From Leptofilum sp041987425 (GTDB lineage Bacteria > Chloroflexota > Anaerolineae > Promineifilales > Promineifilaceae), in NCBI GenBank assembly GCA_041987425.1, contig JBHIWP010000005.1, positions 1 to 64,000 on the forward strand: a stretch of DNA of 64,000 nt, written 5' to 3'. A program made the position numbers and the translations under genes. Below are positions 1-9,954 of this stretch, piece after piece (within the stretch, counting starts at the first letter, position 1; each line of letters opens with the position of its first letter). The notes under the pieces were generated by a model. That model worked only from the letters and a program-made list of their open reading frames with translations. It was not told the origin of the DNA and did not search any database.

Positions 1-1404
1 GTCCTGCAGCCGTTTCGCCTCATTGAGCTTAATTTCGATGGCCAGGCGCTGACTAAAAGCATGATGGTCGAACAGGTCATATTTAACGGCCGTTTCCAAC
101 GACACAAAATCAATGAGCAGCGGGGCGCGGCCTACCTGGGCAAAGTCAAGCAGCCAGGCGCGATTCTCCTGGTCTACCAGCACCGTATCGCCACTAATAC
201 GGCCGTGCGTAATGCCCCATTGCGCCCGCCGCGTCTGCGGCAGCCGATTTTGAGCCAGCAGCACCACAGGATCGGGGAAACGGTAATGCTTATCTTCTCC
301 TTTTAGCCGAAACGTGAGCTGACGGCCGTCCGCTTCAAGCTCCACCACGTTCGCCGCCAGCGCCCGCTCAGCCAGAGCTGGCAGCAGGCGCTGCAAAGCC
401 GTAAGCGAGCCGATCAGTTCGTCCAGTTTTAGCCATTGGTGAAAAAACGCGTGAAGATCCGCCTGCTTGTTAAGCTCCCGTCCAGTTTCATACCAGCCTC
501 CCAAATTGAACTGATACAAATGATCAATGGCGGGCAGCAAGTTTTCAATGGCACGCTTGCGGTAAAGTTGCCGAATTGTTGCGGCTGCCTCCAGATCCTT
601 GCCTAAAAATGTGTAAGCAGTGGCCCCAAAATTTGTTGTCATTTCGGTGTGCAGCTTGCCCAGATTTTTGATGCTCAGCCGATCCGGCACCCGCTTTTGG
701 TACCGTTGGTTTTCCGCTAAAATGGCCCCCTGTGCGCCACAAGACACAATAAATCGCGTTTCCATACCGGCCGGATCAAAGGCAAAAACGGGCAGTATGA
801 GGCGGTCTTCTTGCTGGGCAAACGGCCGCCCGATTGTAATTTGCACAAAATTCCGAAACAGCTTGCGAAACAAATCTTCAAACTCTGCGGCCTGGCTGGA
901 CAACTGTGTCGCCGGTACGTTTACAGATTGGCAGTTTACGAGCTGTAAAAAGGTGTTGTGTGGCTGCCACTGTATGCCAAGCTCCCAGTTTATAGGCACG
1001 TATTGGGCTAAAATTGACTCCACTGCGGTGACCAACTGATCCGGCGTGGTGTCTCGCTTGTCCAAAAATTCCACCGCCGCCTGGTAACCCTGCAGATCTT
1101 GTTTGAGCACTTCCACCACATCCTGATAGGCAGGGAACTTGGTGAGAATCACCTTCGGGATCAGGCGCGACGTTTGCTTGGCCACCATCAGTCCGCTTTT
1201 GTCCTTCTCATCATTGTCTCGCTCCATGCGCAAATCCAGGATTGCCAGATGAATACGCTGTTCTTGCAGGATGCGAATGGCGTCCTCGGGATTTGAGGCG
1301 GCCAATACGGTAAAACCCGCGTCCTCTAGCTTGCTGCGACAGGTGCGCAAAAAAATCGGATCATCATCCGCTAATAGCAACTGGAAATCTGCAACTTTAC
1401 TCAC
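1..1404 (-). CDS. Response regulator fused to a kinase/APH-fold (TCAD9-like) domain, partial
   Basis: Cytoplasmic signalling protein whose 3' end lies outside the window; 468 codons are visible. The GTG start at 1404 has GGAGG seven bases upstream. Residues 1-125 form a receiver: acidic pocket DDD at 13-15, phosphoacceptor D57 in LAILDLRM, T88 and K116, all the residues expected for phosphorylation. After a long middle region comes HGRISGDTVLVD (about residue 400) followed by WLLDFAQVG (about 418), the layout of the catalytic loop and metal site of aminoglycoside-phosphotransferase-fold proteins, as in the TCAD9 family. The usual catalytic Asp after HG is Arg here, so the domain may bind rather than phosphorylate. 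It follows the giant kinase and a lone receiver in one operon and is a likely output component. The receiver assignment is firm; the C-terminal assignment is motif-based. Confidence 0.8.
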   Translation of the reverse strand, partial: MSKVADFQLLLADDDPIFLRTCRSKLEDAGFTVLAASNPEDAIRILQEQRIHLAILDLRMERDNDEKDKSGLMVAKQTSRLIPKVILTKFPAYQDVVEVLKQDLQGYQAAVEFLDKRDTTPDQLVTAVESILAQYVPINWELGIQWQPHNTFLQLVNCQSVNVPATQLSSQAAEFEDLFRKLFRNFVQITIGRPFAQQEDRLILPVFAFDPAGMETRFIVSCGAQGAILAENQRYQKRVPDRLSIKNLGKLHTEMTTNFGATAYTFLGKDLEAAATIRQLYRKRAIENLLPAIDHLYQFNLGGWYETGRELNKQADLHAFFHQWLKLDELIGSLTALQRLLPALAERALAANVVELEADGRQLTFRLKGEDKHYRFPDPVVLLAQNRLPQTRRAQWGITHGRISGDTVLVDQENRAWLLDFAQVGRAPLLIDFVSLETAVKYDLFDHHAFSQRLAIEIKLNEAKRLQD

Positions 1405-1431
1405 GTCCCTACCTCCTTACGCGCAAACCCT

Positions 1432-1800
1432 TCAGAGAGGGTATTGAAGCAACAACCGGCATCGTTCTAGCAACGCACCATCCGCCATAGAGCGGCGCAT
1501 ATAGTCAGCAGCCCCTGCCTGCAACACGGCTTTGGCTCGGCGCCAGGTGGGCGAGCTAGTCAGCACCAAAATAGGCACCTCTGGAAAACGGCCGTGTAGC
1601 CAGGCAACCCGTTCAGCCAGCTCCATGTGCAGACCGCTGGCGTCTACCACCAATATGTCAAATACATCCTGCGCATTTTCTTCAAACACACTTTCCGCCA
1701 ATATTGTTAATCGACCCAATGAGCCCAACACCTCCGTCATATGCTTGAGCCAGGGAGAGTGCTCATTATTACTTAAAATAGCTATTTGTTTATTGGTCAC
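1432..1800 (-). CDS. Single-domain response regulator-like protein, degenerate receiver
   Basis: A receiver-fold protein of 122 residues with no output domain. The strand pattern IAILSNN, the phosphoacceptor-position Asp in FDILVVDASG (D53), the LVLTSS strand and AVLQAGAADYMRR are visible. The acidic pair after strand 1 is replaced by NN and the conserved Lys after strand 5 is replaced by Arg, so it may be a poorly phosphorylated or pseudo-receiver. I chose the GTG at 1800 because AGGGGA lies 7-8 bases upstream and the protein then begins exactly at the first receiver strand; a longer TTG start at 1830 has no ribosome site. It sits between the giant kinase and the receiver-APH gene and is probably co-transcribed, acting as an intermediate or phosphate sink in that relay (inference). 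Confidence 0.75.
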   Translation of the reverse strand: MTNKQIAILSNNEHSPWLKHMTEVLGSLGRLTILAESVFEENAQDVFDILVVDASGLHMELAERVAWLHGRFPEVPILVLTSSPTWRRAKAVLQAGAADYMRRSMADGALLERCRLLLQYPL

Positions 1801-1890
1801 CGCGATGTCCCCTATTGTGATTTTGACCAAAAGGGGTTTTAGACTGTGGGCAAAATCACTCTTCTTTTCTTCTCTTCTCCAATCGACGTC

Positions 1891-4800
1891 TCAACACAAC
1901 TGTTGCTGATCATAAATAGGCAGGCAAAGCACCATTTGGGTGCCTTCGGGCGTTGACTCTTTGACGTATATATCCCCTCCATACGTCTGTAAGATTGCCT
2001 GCACCATTAACAAGCCGCGTCCCAGGTTCCCCGTCCGCGGTTCACGGATTTCTGTATACTCAAATAATACCGGCAGCAGCTCAGGAGAAATTCCCTTGCC
2101 GCTGTCGTGTATCGTAATTTCCAGGATGTTGTCGGCAACGGCCGTTTTAATGCGCAACTGCTGAACCGCACAGCCTTCGACTGCTTCTAGCCCGTTATCT
2201 ACCACCAGATCCAGCGCCAGCCGCAGCCATTCAGGGCTTGCCCAAACCGTAACCTGCTCCGTTGGCTCAAGGGCGAGCCGTGGGAAGTTGAATCTGGCGT
2301 ACTTATCATCCTCCCATAGCTGATCCAGCCGTTCCCGAATAAGCTCATTCACAGAAATGGCCGTCGCCCCCTGCTCCGACCGCAAGGGTGGCGTGATGGG
2401 ATGATTAAAGATATTTTCCGCCAGGCTGGAGACAGTTTTTAGTTCGTCAGTCACCTGCTTCGGCAGCACTCCCTCTTCAACCAGTTCCGTAATTCGCGGC
2501 AGCACCGCGCTGATCAGGTTACGGATGTTCACAGCATCGCCCTCAATGCTGTGTCGCCAGGCATTGCTTGCCATCCCCATCCAGGCCAGTGCCGTGCGTG
2601 CCCCCACAAGTCCCTTGATCTTCCTGAGTTCCTCGTGCTGAGTTGCTTTGGCAATCGCCATACCAGCCTGGTTACCTAGCGTTTGCAGCAAGGTCACCTG
2701 GTGGTCGAAAAATTGCTGCGGTTCCCGGCTGTATACGTGCAGCACGGCAATTACCTTGCCTTCTGCCTGCACCGGAACGCCAATTAACGAGCGCCGTTTT
2801 TTGGCAATTATCATGGGATTGATATTTTCTTCAACCAACGAATCGTAAATAATGAATGGCTTACGCTGCTCAATAACGTAGCGCGAAAAGCCGCCATCAA
2901 CTCGGGCTGAAGTGCTATACTGCCGGGGCTTTTGGCCCGGACCCGCTGACGTATATGCCGGGAAATAGCGCTCTCGCCCCTCGTCCCAAAATAAAATACT
3001 GCCGCTGGTTGTGCGAGTTAATTCCATAGCTGCATCCAAAATAATTTGCAGCATTTCATCCAGATTCAAGGTACCAACCAAAGCCACGCCCATTCGCTGC
3101 AAAATCTGGGCCTCACGATATGCTTCGGCGTTTTGAATGGCGATCGCCGCCTGAGCCGCCAGCGAAACCAGCGTTGACTCATCCTGCTTGCTGAAGGCAT
3201 TGGCCTCTGGATGCTCAATGTTGATGACGCCGATGATGTTATTGTTCACGCGGATTGGCACCACGAGTTCTGAACGCGTTTTGTTGTCGTAAATAATATA
3301 ATCCGGGTCTTCACGCACGTCGTGCACCAGCTGTGGTTTACCGGATTTAAAGGCACGGGCCGTGATGCCCTGTGGCCCGTCCGTTTCCAGTGGAATGCTG
3401 TGCACCGTTTCCTGAAGCGCCTCTAACGCTTCTGGCGGATAGGCTGCCAAAAAGTCTAGCTTGCTGCCGTTATGCATTAAAATGCAGCTGAAGCGGGCTT
3501 TACGGCCGTTTGCCTCCGTCAATTCCCACGCTTTTTCCACAATTGTGTCCAGCGTGCTGTTGATGTCCAAAGAGCTTGTCACCGACTGCGCAGCCTCATA
3601 GAGCACGCGCAGGGCAGACGTTTGCCCCTGCGCCTGGGCAAATAGTCGGGCGTTTTGAATGGCGTTTGCCAGCTGGTTGGCCATCGTTTGCAAAGCCCGT
3701 ACATCTTCGTCAGCCAGCTTCTTCCACACCTCCGTGCTTTGCACATCCAGCACGCCAATCACGTTCCCCTGGGCCTTTAAGGGGAAAGAGAGCTCTGACT
3801 GCGTTTTCGGCAGTTCAGGGTTCGGCCAAAAACGCTGATCCTGCTTCACATCGGACACCAAAATATATTCACCGCGCCGCACGGCCGTTCCCACCAGACT
3901 TTTAGATTCCACCGACAGCTTAAAGCCATCCTGGATCAACTTACGGCCGTTCGGCGAAGAGGCGCTGCGCATAACAGCAAACTCCTTCGCCGGGTCCAGC
4001 AGAAAAACGGCAACGTGATAAACGTGGATCCGTTCGGAGATGATGTGGACCACATTGTTCAGCAGCTGCTCCTCATCCAGCTGGCTGTTGGCGTAGCTGG
4101 CCACCATGGCCGCCGCATCCAGCAGCTCCGCATGGCCAACCACTTTTTGGTACAGGCGTGCATTTTGCAAAGCAATGGCTGCCTGTGCCGCCAGCGCTTC
4201 TAGAGCCCGGGTATTTTCCTCGTCAAAGGCGTCGTACTCTGAATGCTCCACGTTAATGACGCCCACCACTTCATGCTCCAAAATGATGGGCACCACCAGT
4301 TCAGACAGCGTTGTCTCGTGAGAAGGCAGATAATCGGGGTCCTCTCGTACATTTTCCACCAATTGTGAAAGGCCAGAATCAAAGACGCGCCACACAATGC
4401 CGTTACGGCCGTTTCTGCCGGATCCCCGAGAAATCGTGCTGCCTCCCACCGCCTGGCGTGTTCGGTTCAGCTCTTCGGGCGGATAGGCCGCCACCAAAGT
4501 AGCCATATTTGGCCCGCGCCGCAGCCAAATGCTGGCATAGGTAATCTTCCGGTTGGGGAAGCTCACCAATCGCCACGCCTGCTCTACAATGTGGTTCAAC
4601 ACTTCGTCTCGCTTAAGGGTGGAGTTTACCGCCTTCCCAGCTGCATAAATGGATTCCATTACGGCCGAACGTCGGGCGCGGCGTTCAAAAAGCTGAGCAT
4701 TGTTAATGGCTACGGCCGCCTGATTGGCAAACAGCTCAATGTGCTCCAGCTCTTCCTCCGTAAAGTGGCGCTGCTGGCGGTGAAAAATGAACATCACCCC

Positions 4801-7800
4801 GACCGTGGCAATGCCTACGTTTAGGCGAACCGCCACATAAGATGCCACGTCTTCCCCGGCCATAAAGCTGCTGTCGGTAAACAGCTGATCCTCGGCTGCG
4901 TTGTCGGCAATCAACATCTTTTGCGCGTGGTTCAGCATGAAAATAACGGGGGAATCAGGAGAAGGCACTTTGTGAAACGGCCGTTGATCCCAAATGCCAT
5001 ACATGGTAGGCGGCAAAGCCACCTTGTTCTTTTCCTGGTCGTACACATGCACGGTAACCGCGTCACAACCCAACGCCTCGTGCGTTCCCATCACAACCGA
5101 GCTTAGCGTATCTTCCAGCTTGCCCAGCGTGGTCATGCTGGCCACAATGCTGGCCCCCTGCCTGGCCTTGCTCAATCGGCTCAGCAGCCGCGCATTGCGC
5201 AGCGCCAAGGCGGCATGGTTGGCAAATGTCTTGGCAATATCTTGCTCCTCTGCGGAAAAGCTGTGCAGCGAGTTGTAGTTTACATAAAGAACGCCAAGCT
5301 TCTCTTCCCCTACCCGCAAAGCGATCCCCTGAAAGCTTTTTACGCCCGTTTCGCGCAGCAGGCCGTGTGTGGTTTTGCCAATGAAGTGATACTTTTCCAA
5401 ATCATCTACATTCTGTACGCCAATCCAGCCCAGCTCCATGGCGGTTTCGGCCGTGCCGCCCTTGCTGGGGCCAGACTTAATGTGCTTTTGCCACACTTTC
5501 GCCGGAATGCCAGAGTGAATAGAATTGTCCAGGTCAAATTTCCGGTGGGTATTGTCGTAGGACCAGATAACGGCCGAATCCGACTGCAACACCTGGCGCG
5601 CCCCCAGCACAATTTGCTCCAAAACGGACTGCAAATCGGCGGCTACGGCCAAAGATTCGGCTGCCTGACGCAAGTGCTCCAGCTCCTTCAGGCGGCGGGC
5701 ATTTTCATAGGCGATGGCCGCCTGGTTCACATATAGCTGCAGCGCCTCCACCTCTGACTGGGCAAAGCGGCGCGGCTCGGAATAATAAACCCACATTACC
5801 CCAATTCGCAGCCGGTTCACCGAAACGGGCAGCCCCACGGCCGCGCGGATGCCGCGCTGGAAGAAGGAAGGGTTGGCCCGCTCCTTTTCGTGCTCAAAAT
5901 CCTCAACAATTTGCGGCTGGCCGCTCGTCATCACGGTCATAGAAAGCCCCTTGGGCCGAATGGCGCTTTCCACGTCTACATCATCTGAGTCTGACAAGAT
6001 CAGGTCGCTGATGGTGCCCGTTTCCATGTCGATGAGCACCAGTCGAGCGCCGCTGGCGTGCGCTGTTTTTTGCGCCTGGTGCACAATGTCGCGCCAGACC
6101 AGGTCTGGATCGGTAGACAGCACCAGGGCGTTACTGGCGCTGTAGTAGGTGCGCAGCCGGTTGTGTGAAGCGGCCGTTTCCTCCAGCAGCCTGTTCTTCT
6201 CGATGCCCATTGCGGCCGTATTGGCAAACGTCAGCAGCCGCTCTTCGTCTTCACGGGTAATTGGGCTCTTGGTAAACTTATTATCCACTACTAGCAAGCC
6301 AATGGTCTGGTCCCCCGCCAGCAGCGGCACAATTACCAGGGGCCAGTCCGGCTGAAACAGCTCGACAAACGACTGCGGCAGCCGATCATATTCATACTGC
6401 GTCACCTGCAGGCTCTTGCGCTGCACAATCACCCGCGACAGCAAATCGGTACCGGCCGTCTGCAAGGGCACTTTTAGCTGCATGATCGCCTCGCCCACTG
6501 GCGTTAGCTGAATACCTTCCAACTCCAAAAGCTCTAAGTAGCGGCCAAAATCAAACAGTCCCTCGCGGTGATCCCGCTCCCAGTCCAGGTGCGTTTGTTG
6601 CAGTTCAAAGTTTCCGATTCCCATACGGCCAACCAGGTTTTCTCGCCTGTCGTCCAGCAGCAAGATAACGGCACGGTTAAAGCCTAGACCGTACCCAGCC
6701 GTTACGCCCGTAAGCACTACGTGCAAAATCTTGTCCATTTCTGTGGAAGACTGAATGTAATTACCGATGCGGTGCAGAATTTTTAGCTGAGAAAACAGCC
6801 TTTGCTCGCGCCCAATAATTTGCGAGGTGTGCAGGGCAATTGCCGCCTGTAGGGCAAAGCGTTCCAGCACTTCTATGTCTGCCCTGGTTAATCGCTGATC
6901 GTCTTCTTCGTTCGCCACAAACAAAACAGCTTCCACTTCGCCTGCATGGCGCAGCGGGATAGCCACCACCGTGGCAAAATCATACGATTCCCAAAGCGAG
7001 GTGCGGTTTGGCCACTGGGCGTATTGATTGGTGAAGCGCGTTTCTCCCAGCCGGGCGACCTGACCAATGATGCCATCGGAGTGGCTGATGATGCTACCAA
7101 TTAGCTCGTTTTGCAGACCGTATACATCGCTCAGGGTCAGCTCGCCCATTTGCGGGCTATTGAGGAACAAGCCGCCTTTGTCGCAGTTCACCAGGTTGGC
7201 CGCCAGGCGGATTACCTCGCGCATCAGCACCTCCGATTCCTTGGTACCGCGAATACTGCGAGATGTTTCATCGAGCGTTTCAAAGAGCTGGTTGCGCCGT
7301 CGGGCTTGCTCATACAGGTTGAGCCGGTCGATGAGCACGGCCGTTTGCTTGGCTAGCGTAATGGCTAAGCTTTGCTTTTCTGCCGAAAGCGCATCTGCTT
7401 CATCGCCGCGCAGTTCACCCAGGTCCATAATGCCCACCACCCGGTCGCCGCTGCGCAAGGGAATCACCAGCAGAGATTGAATGGGTTGGGACAGCTTGAG
7501 CCGCTCGCCCCACTTTTGTAAGATGTGCCGCCCGTGCCTGCCGTCTTTACGAATGAGGCTGGCAGAGCGCTCATAGAGCAGTTCGTCTAAACGGTGCCAT
7601 TCAGAAACGGCCGTTTCTAATCCAATTTGTGGTTCCCACCGCCAGCCATCGTTTTCTCGTTCCAATGGAAAGACAGCCTGCGTGGTTAAGATTTGCTGCT
7701 CTTCGTCCAGCAAAAAGATGCGGCAAAACGATGTTCCCCAGTGAGCCACCATCATTTGCGCCAAATCTTGCAAACCTACCGACAGGTTATCTGCCTGCGC

Positions 7801-9768
7801 CAGCATGTTGCTGGCGGATACAATCAGGTTCAGACGATGCTGGGTCTCCGTTACCGAGCGCATATCGCGGAAGTAGCCAACCACGCCAGCTTTTTCCTTG
7901 TTGGCATCATATTGCCAGGTGGCAGAAAGGCGAATGGGCACGGTTTTGTTGTGCACGTCCAGCAAAACCGTCTCGTAGTCCCGCAGTTGGCCATCGGGCA
8001 AAAGCAGCAGCTCCTGATTAATTCGGCGCGTTTCCATAGGATCTGCAAAAATGGAGCGGACGGGGAGTCCTAAAATTTTCTGACGCTCATACCCCAAAAT
8101 ACGCTCGGCCTGCGTGTTGTAAAACGTGATTTTGCCGTTTCGGTCATTGGTGATCACGCCGTCAACGGCCGTTTCCAACAGTCGGGCATACCGGAGCTTG
8201 CGTTCGCTAAGCTCGCCTACCAGCCGGGCGCTTTCAATAGCCACCACCACTGTCCTGGCAAACAAATGGCCAATCCATTCGTCTTCTTCCGTAAAAAAGT
8301 AATTTGGACCAATGTCCCCACGCTGGCTTTTTTTGTTATCTAGACGCAACAGGCCCAGCAGGCCTGGCTCTTCACCTTCGGCCGTTTCTTCCAGCAGCGG
8401 AATGGCCAACATGCTGTGGCACTGTCGCGACTTCATGTAAGGCTGTTCCTGCCCGCGCACGGCCGGGTGGCTCACCAAAGCCTCACCGTGCGCGTTAAAC
8501 ACTTTCTTTTCGTAAGCAATATGCCCCGTCAATCCGGTGCGGTGTCCGGTGCGAATGGCAAACTCACGCCCCTGCTGAATTCCCTGGTCCGTGTAACCGT
8601 ATCCCGCTTCGAAGCACAAAAATCGGGGGCGGTGCGCCAGCAAGATCGAGCCAGCTTCCGCTTCCAAAATCTCGGTGGCGTGTTGGGCAATCAGGCTCAA
8701 AATTTCACCTTGTGAGATACGGCCGAGTTTGCTCATGATCTGACCAGCCGCCAGAGAGAGCTTCTGCAAACGATTGACCTTGGTGTGATCGCGCAGCACC
8801 AGATCTGCATTGGCAAAGACGATGGCAGCCTGATCGGCAAACACCTGGAGCGCCCGCGCGTCCTCTGCGGTAAATTCACGCCCCACCTCATCATGAATGT
8901 ACAGAACGCCCACTATGTGGTCCTGCCATTTTAGCCGAAGCAGCACCTCAACCACGGCGCTATCTGGCCGCTCGTTGGCAAACGGACCTTTCTTGCCCTC
9001 GAACTCTGCGTAATGAGGCACAATGAGGTGTGGCTCTCCGGTATCAACTAGCCGTCCGGCCATCCCTTCCCCTTTCTTGAGGGTAGACCCACGCATTTTG
9101 CTAGATTTACGGCCGTAATCCACCACCACCGTCAGCATCTCGCGCGAAGGATCATATTCATAAATGCCCCCACCTCTGGCGCCTAGCAGATTGACCGCCT
9201 GCTGCAAAATCAGGCACAACAGCTCATCGCGCTGCGGCTGGTTGGTGATAGCTCGTGTGGTTTGGCGCAGGGTAAATAGCTGCGACTGCTTTTGCTGCAC
9301 CTCGCGCCGCCACTGATCTGTTTGATCTTGCGTAGCCAGAGCCAGGCGTTTCAGACGCAAATATTCCGCCGCATCCTGCACAGCCAGACCCAGTTCCGGC
9401 AGTTCAGGTCTGGCTGGAAGCTGTTTCCAAACCCCAACGCGGCGCAGCTGCAATGACGAAAAGTTACTGTCTGACAAGAGCAGCGCAATCAGGTCTGGGT
9501 AAAGCTTGTTGAGGTAGGGCATAAACCGTCTGACTGTTACAACTGGCTTGCCATCTTTCTGCGTCGGCAGTGCGTCTGGAATAAGAAGGATATCGAAACG
9601 GCCGTTGTCCGGGCCAGCCCCCTCAGCCAAAGTGGTTACGGTGCTTTCGGCCGTAGTCACAACCGCAACCTCAAAACCGCAATGGCTTTGCAAATACCGC
9701 TTCATCCGGCTGCTTAACTGAGAATTCTCCGTGGCAATTAAGAGATTTAATCCTGGCTGTTGCCTCAT
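1891..9768 (-). CDS. Giant multi-GAF/PAS sensor histidine kinase
   Basis: A 2625-residue, probably soluble sensor kinase. Residues 1-130 look like a degenerate receiver (LNLLIATENSQ, FDILLIPDALP), followed by a short coiled coil. About twelve GAF domains can be counted from their recurring last helix (FANQAAIAIQNARL type), ending near residues 313, 506, 809, 976, 1184, 1349, 1519, 1689, 1866, 2034, 2208 and 2366; one PAS (YARLLETAVDGVI) lies near 528-640. The C-terminus has a DHp-like helix with a candidate His in AWRHSIEGD (about 2405) and a full GHKL ATPase: N box VVDNGLEAV, G1 HDSGKGIS, G2 LGRGLLMV. ATG 9768 is preceded by GGAGAGG. GAF repeats this numerous usually sense small molecules or redox state; the ligands cannot be read from the sequence. 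It heads an operon with two receiver proteins, its probable partners. Confidence 0.92.
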   Translation of the reverse strand: MRQQPGLNLLIATENSQLSSRMKRYLQSHCGFEVAVVTTAESTVTTLAEGAGPDNGRFDILLIPDALPTQKDGKPVVTVRRFMPYLNKLYPDLIALLLSDSNFSSLQLRRVGVWKQLPARPELPELGLAVQDAAEYLRLKRLALATQDQTDQWRREVQQKQSQLFTLRQTTRAITNQPQRDELLCLILQQAVNLLGARGGGIYEYDPSREMLTVVVDYGRKSSKMRGSTLKKGEGMAGRLVDTGEPHLIVPHYAEFEGKKGPFANERPDSAVVEVLLRLKWQDHIVGVLYIHDEVGREFTAEDARALQVFADQAAIVFANADLVLRDHTKVNRLQKLSLAAGQIMSKLGRISQGEILSLIAQHATEILEAEAGSILLAHRPRFLCFEAGYGYTDQGIQQGREFAIRTGHRTGLTGHIAYEKKVFNAHGEALVSHPAVRGQEQPYMKSRQCHSMLAIPLLEETAEGEEPGLLGLLRLDNKKSQRGDIGPNYFFTEEDEWIGHLFARTVVVAIESARLVGELSERKLRYARLLETAVDGVITNDRNGKITFYNTQAERILGYERQKILGLPVRSIFADPMETRRINQELLLLPDGQLRDYETVLLDVHNKTVPIRLSATWQYDANKEKAGVVGYFRDMRSVTETQHRLNLIVSASNMLAQADNLSVGLQDLAQMMVAHWGTSFCRIFLLDEEQQILTTQAVFPLERENDGWRWEPQIGLETAVSEWHRLDELLYERSASLIRKDGRHGRHILQKWGERLKLSQPIQSLLVIPLRSGDRVVGIMDLGELRGDEADALSAEKQSLAITLAKQTAVLIDRLNLYEQARRRNQLFETLDETSRSIRGTKESEVLMREVIRLAANLVNCDKGGLFLNSPQMGELTLSDVYGLQNELIGSIISHSDGIIGQVARLGETRFTNQYAQWPNRTSLWESYDFATVVAIPLRHAGEVEAVLFVANEEDDQRLTRADIEVLERFALQAAIALHTSQIIGREQRLFSQLKILHRIGNYIQSSTEMDKILHVVLTGVTAGYGLGFNRAVILLLDDRRENLVGRMGIGNFELQQTHLDWERDHREGLFDFGRYLELLELEGIQLTPVGEAIMQLKVPLQTAGTDLLSRVIVQRKSLQVTQYEYDRLPQSFVELFQPDWPLVIVPLLAGDQTIGLLVVDNKFTKSPITREDEERLLTFANTAAMGIEKNRLLEETAASHNRLRTYYSASNALVLSTDPDLVWRDIVHQAQKTAHASGARLVLIDMETGTISDLILSDSDDVDVESAIRPKGLSMTVMTSGQPQIVEDFEHEKERANPSFFQRGIRAAVGLPVSVNRLRIGVMWVYYSEPRRFAQSEVEALQLYVNQAAIAYENARRLKELEHLRQAAESLAVAADLQSVLEQIVLGARQVLQSDSAVIWSYDNTHRKFDLDNSIHSGIPAKVWQKHIKSGPSKGGTAETAMELGWIGVQNVDDLEKYHFIGKTTHGLLRETGVKSFQGIALRVGEEKLGVLYVNYNSLHSFSAEEQDIAKTFANHAALALRNARLLSRLSKARQGASIVASMTTLGKLEDTLSSVVMGTHEALGCDAVTVHVYDQEKNKVALPPTMYGIWDQRPFHKVPSPDSPVIFMLNHAQKMLIADNAAEDQLFTDSSFMAGEDVASYVAVRLNVGIATVGVMFIFHRQQRHFTEEELEHIELFANQAAVAINNAQLFERRARRSAVMESIYAAGKAVNSTLKRDEVLNHIVEQAWRLVSFPNRKITYASIWLRRGPNMATLVAAYPPEELNRTRQAVGGSTISRGSGRNGRNGIVWRVFDSGLSQLVENVREDPDYLPSHETTLSELVVPIILEHEVVGVINVEHSEYDAFDEENTRALEALAAQAAIALQNARLYQKVVGHAELLDAAAMVASYANSQLDEEQLLNNVVHIISERIHVYHVAVFLLDPAKEFAVMRSASSPNGRKLIQDGFKLSVESKSLVGTAVRRGEYILVSDVKQDQRFWPNPELPKTQSELSFPLKAQGNVIGVLDVQSTEVWKKLADEDVRALQTMANQLANAIQNARLFAQAQGQTSALRVLYEAAQSVTSSLDINSTLDTIVEKAWELTEANGRKARFSCILMHNGSKLDFLAAYPPEALEALQETVHSIPLETDGPQGITARAFKSGKPQLVHDVREDPDYIIYDNKTRSELVVPIRVNNNIIGVINIEHPEANAFSKQDESTLVSLAAQAAIAIQNAEAYREAQILQRMGVALVGTLNLDEMLQIILDAAMELTRTTSGSILFWDEGRERYFPAYTSAGPGQKPRQYSTSARVDGGFSRYVIEQRKPFIIYDSLVEENINPMIIAKKRRSLIGVPVQAEGKVIAVLHVYSREPQQFFDHQVTLLQTLGNQAGMAIAKATQHEELRKIKGLVGARTALAWMGMASNAWRHSIEGDAVNIRNLISAVLPRITELVEEGVLPKQVTDELKTVSSLAENIFNHPITPPLRSEQGATAISVNELIRERLDQLWEDDKYARFNFPRLALEPTEQVTVWASPEWLRLALDLVVDNGLEAVEGCAVQQLRIKTAVADNILEITIHDSGKGISPELLPVLFEYTEIREPRTGNLGRGLLMVQAILQTYGGDIYVKESTPEGTQMVLCLPIYDQQQLC

Positions 9769-9942
9769 CTGAACCTCTCCACTTCGTGAAATCGGGTATT
9801 TTGGTGTGAGCGATGTTGATTGATACTGACAACGTGTGGCCTGAGCTTGCTTAAAGTTATATCACAAGTTGCGTGCAGATCTCTGTCAGTATTCTGTCAA
9901 AAGTCCAACAGAGCATATGCGCAACCCCGCAAAATTTTCGGC

Positions 9943-9948
9943 TATAAT
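9943..9948 (+). promoter_or_regulatory. -10 box of a leaderless promoter for the LAL regulator
   Basis: A perfect TATAAT ends six bases before the ATG at 9955, which would place transcription initiation at or next to the start codon. No ribosome-binding site is present before this ATG. The -35 region is weak. The same geometry is seen before dprA and the DUF2062 gene. Confidence 0.6.
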
Positions 9949-9954
9949 CAGCTC

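Noticed and set aside
5215..5736. 173-residue plus-strand ORF inside the giant kinase gene
   Set aside because: Antisense shadow of the GAF-coding sequence; the minus frame is conserved and continuous.
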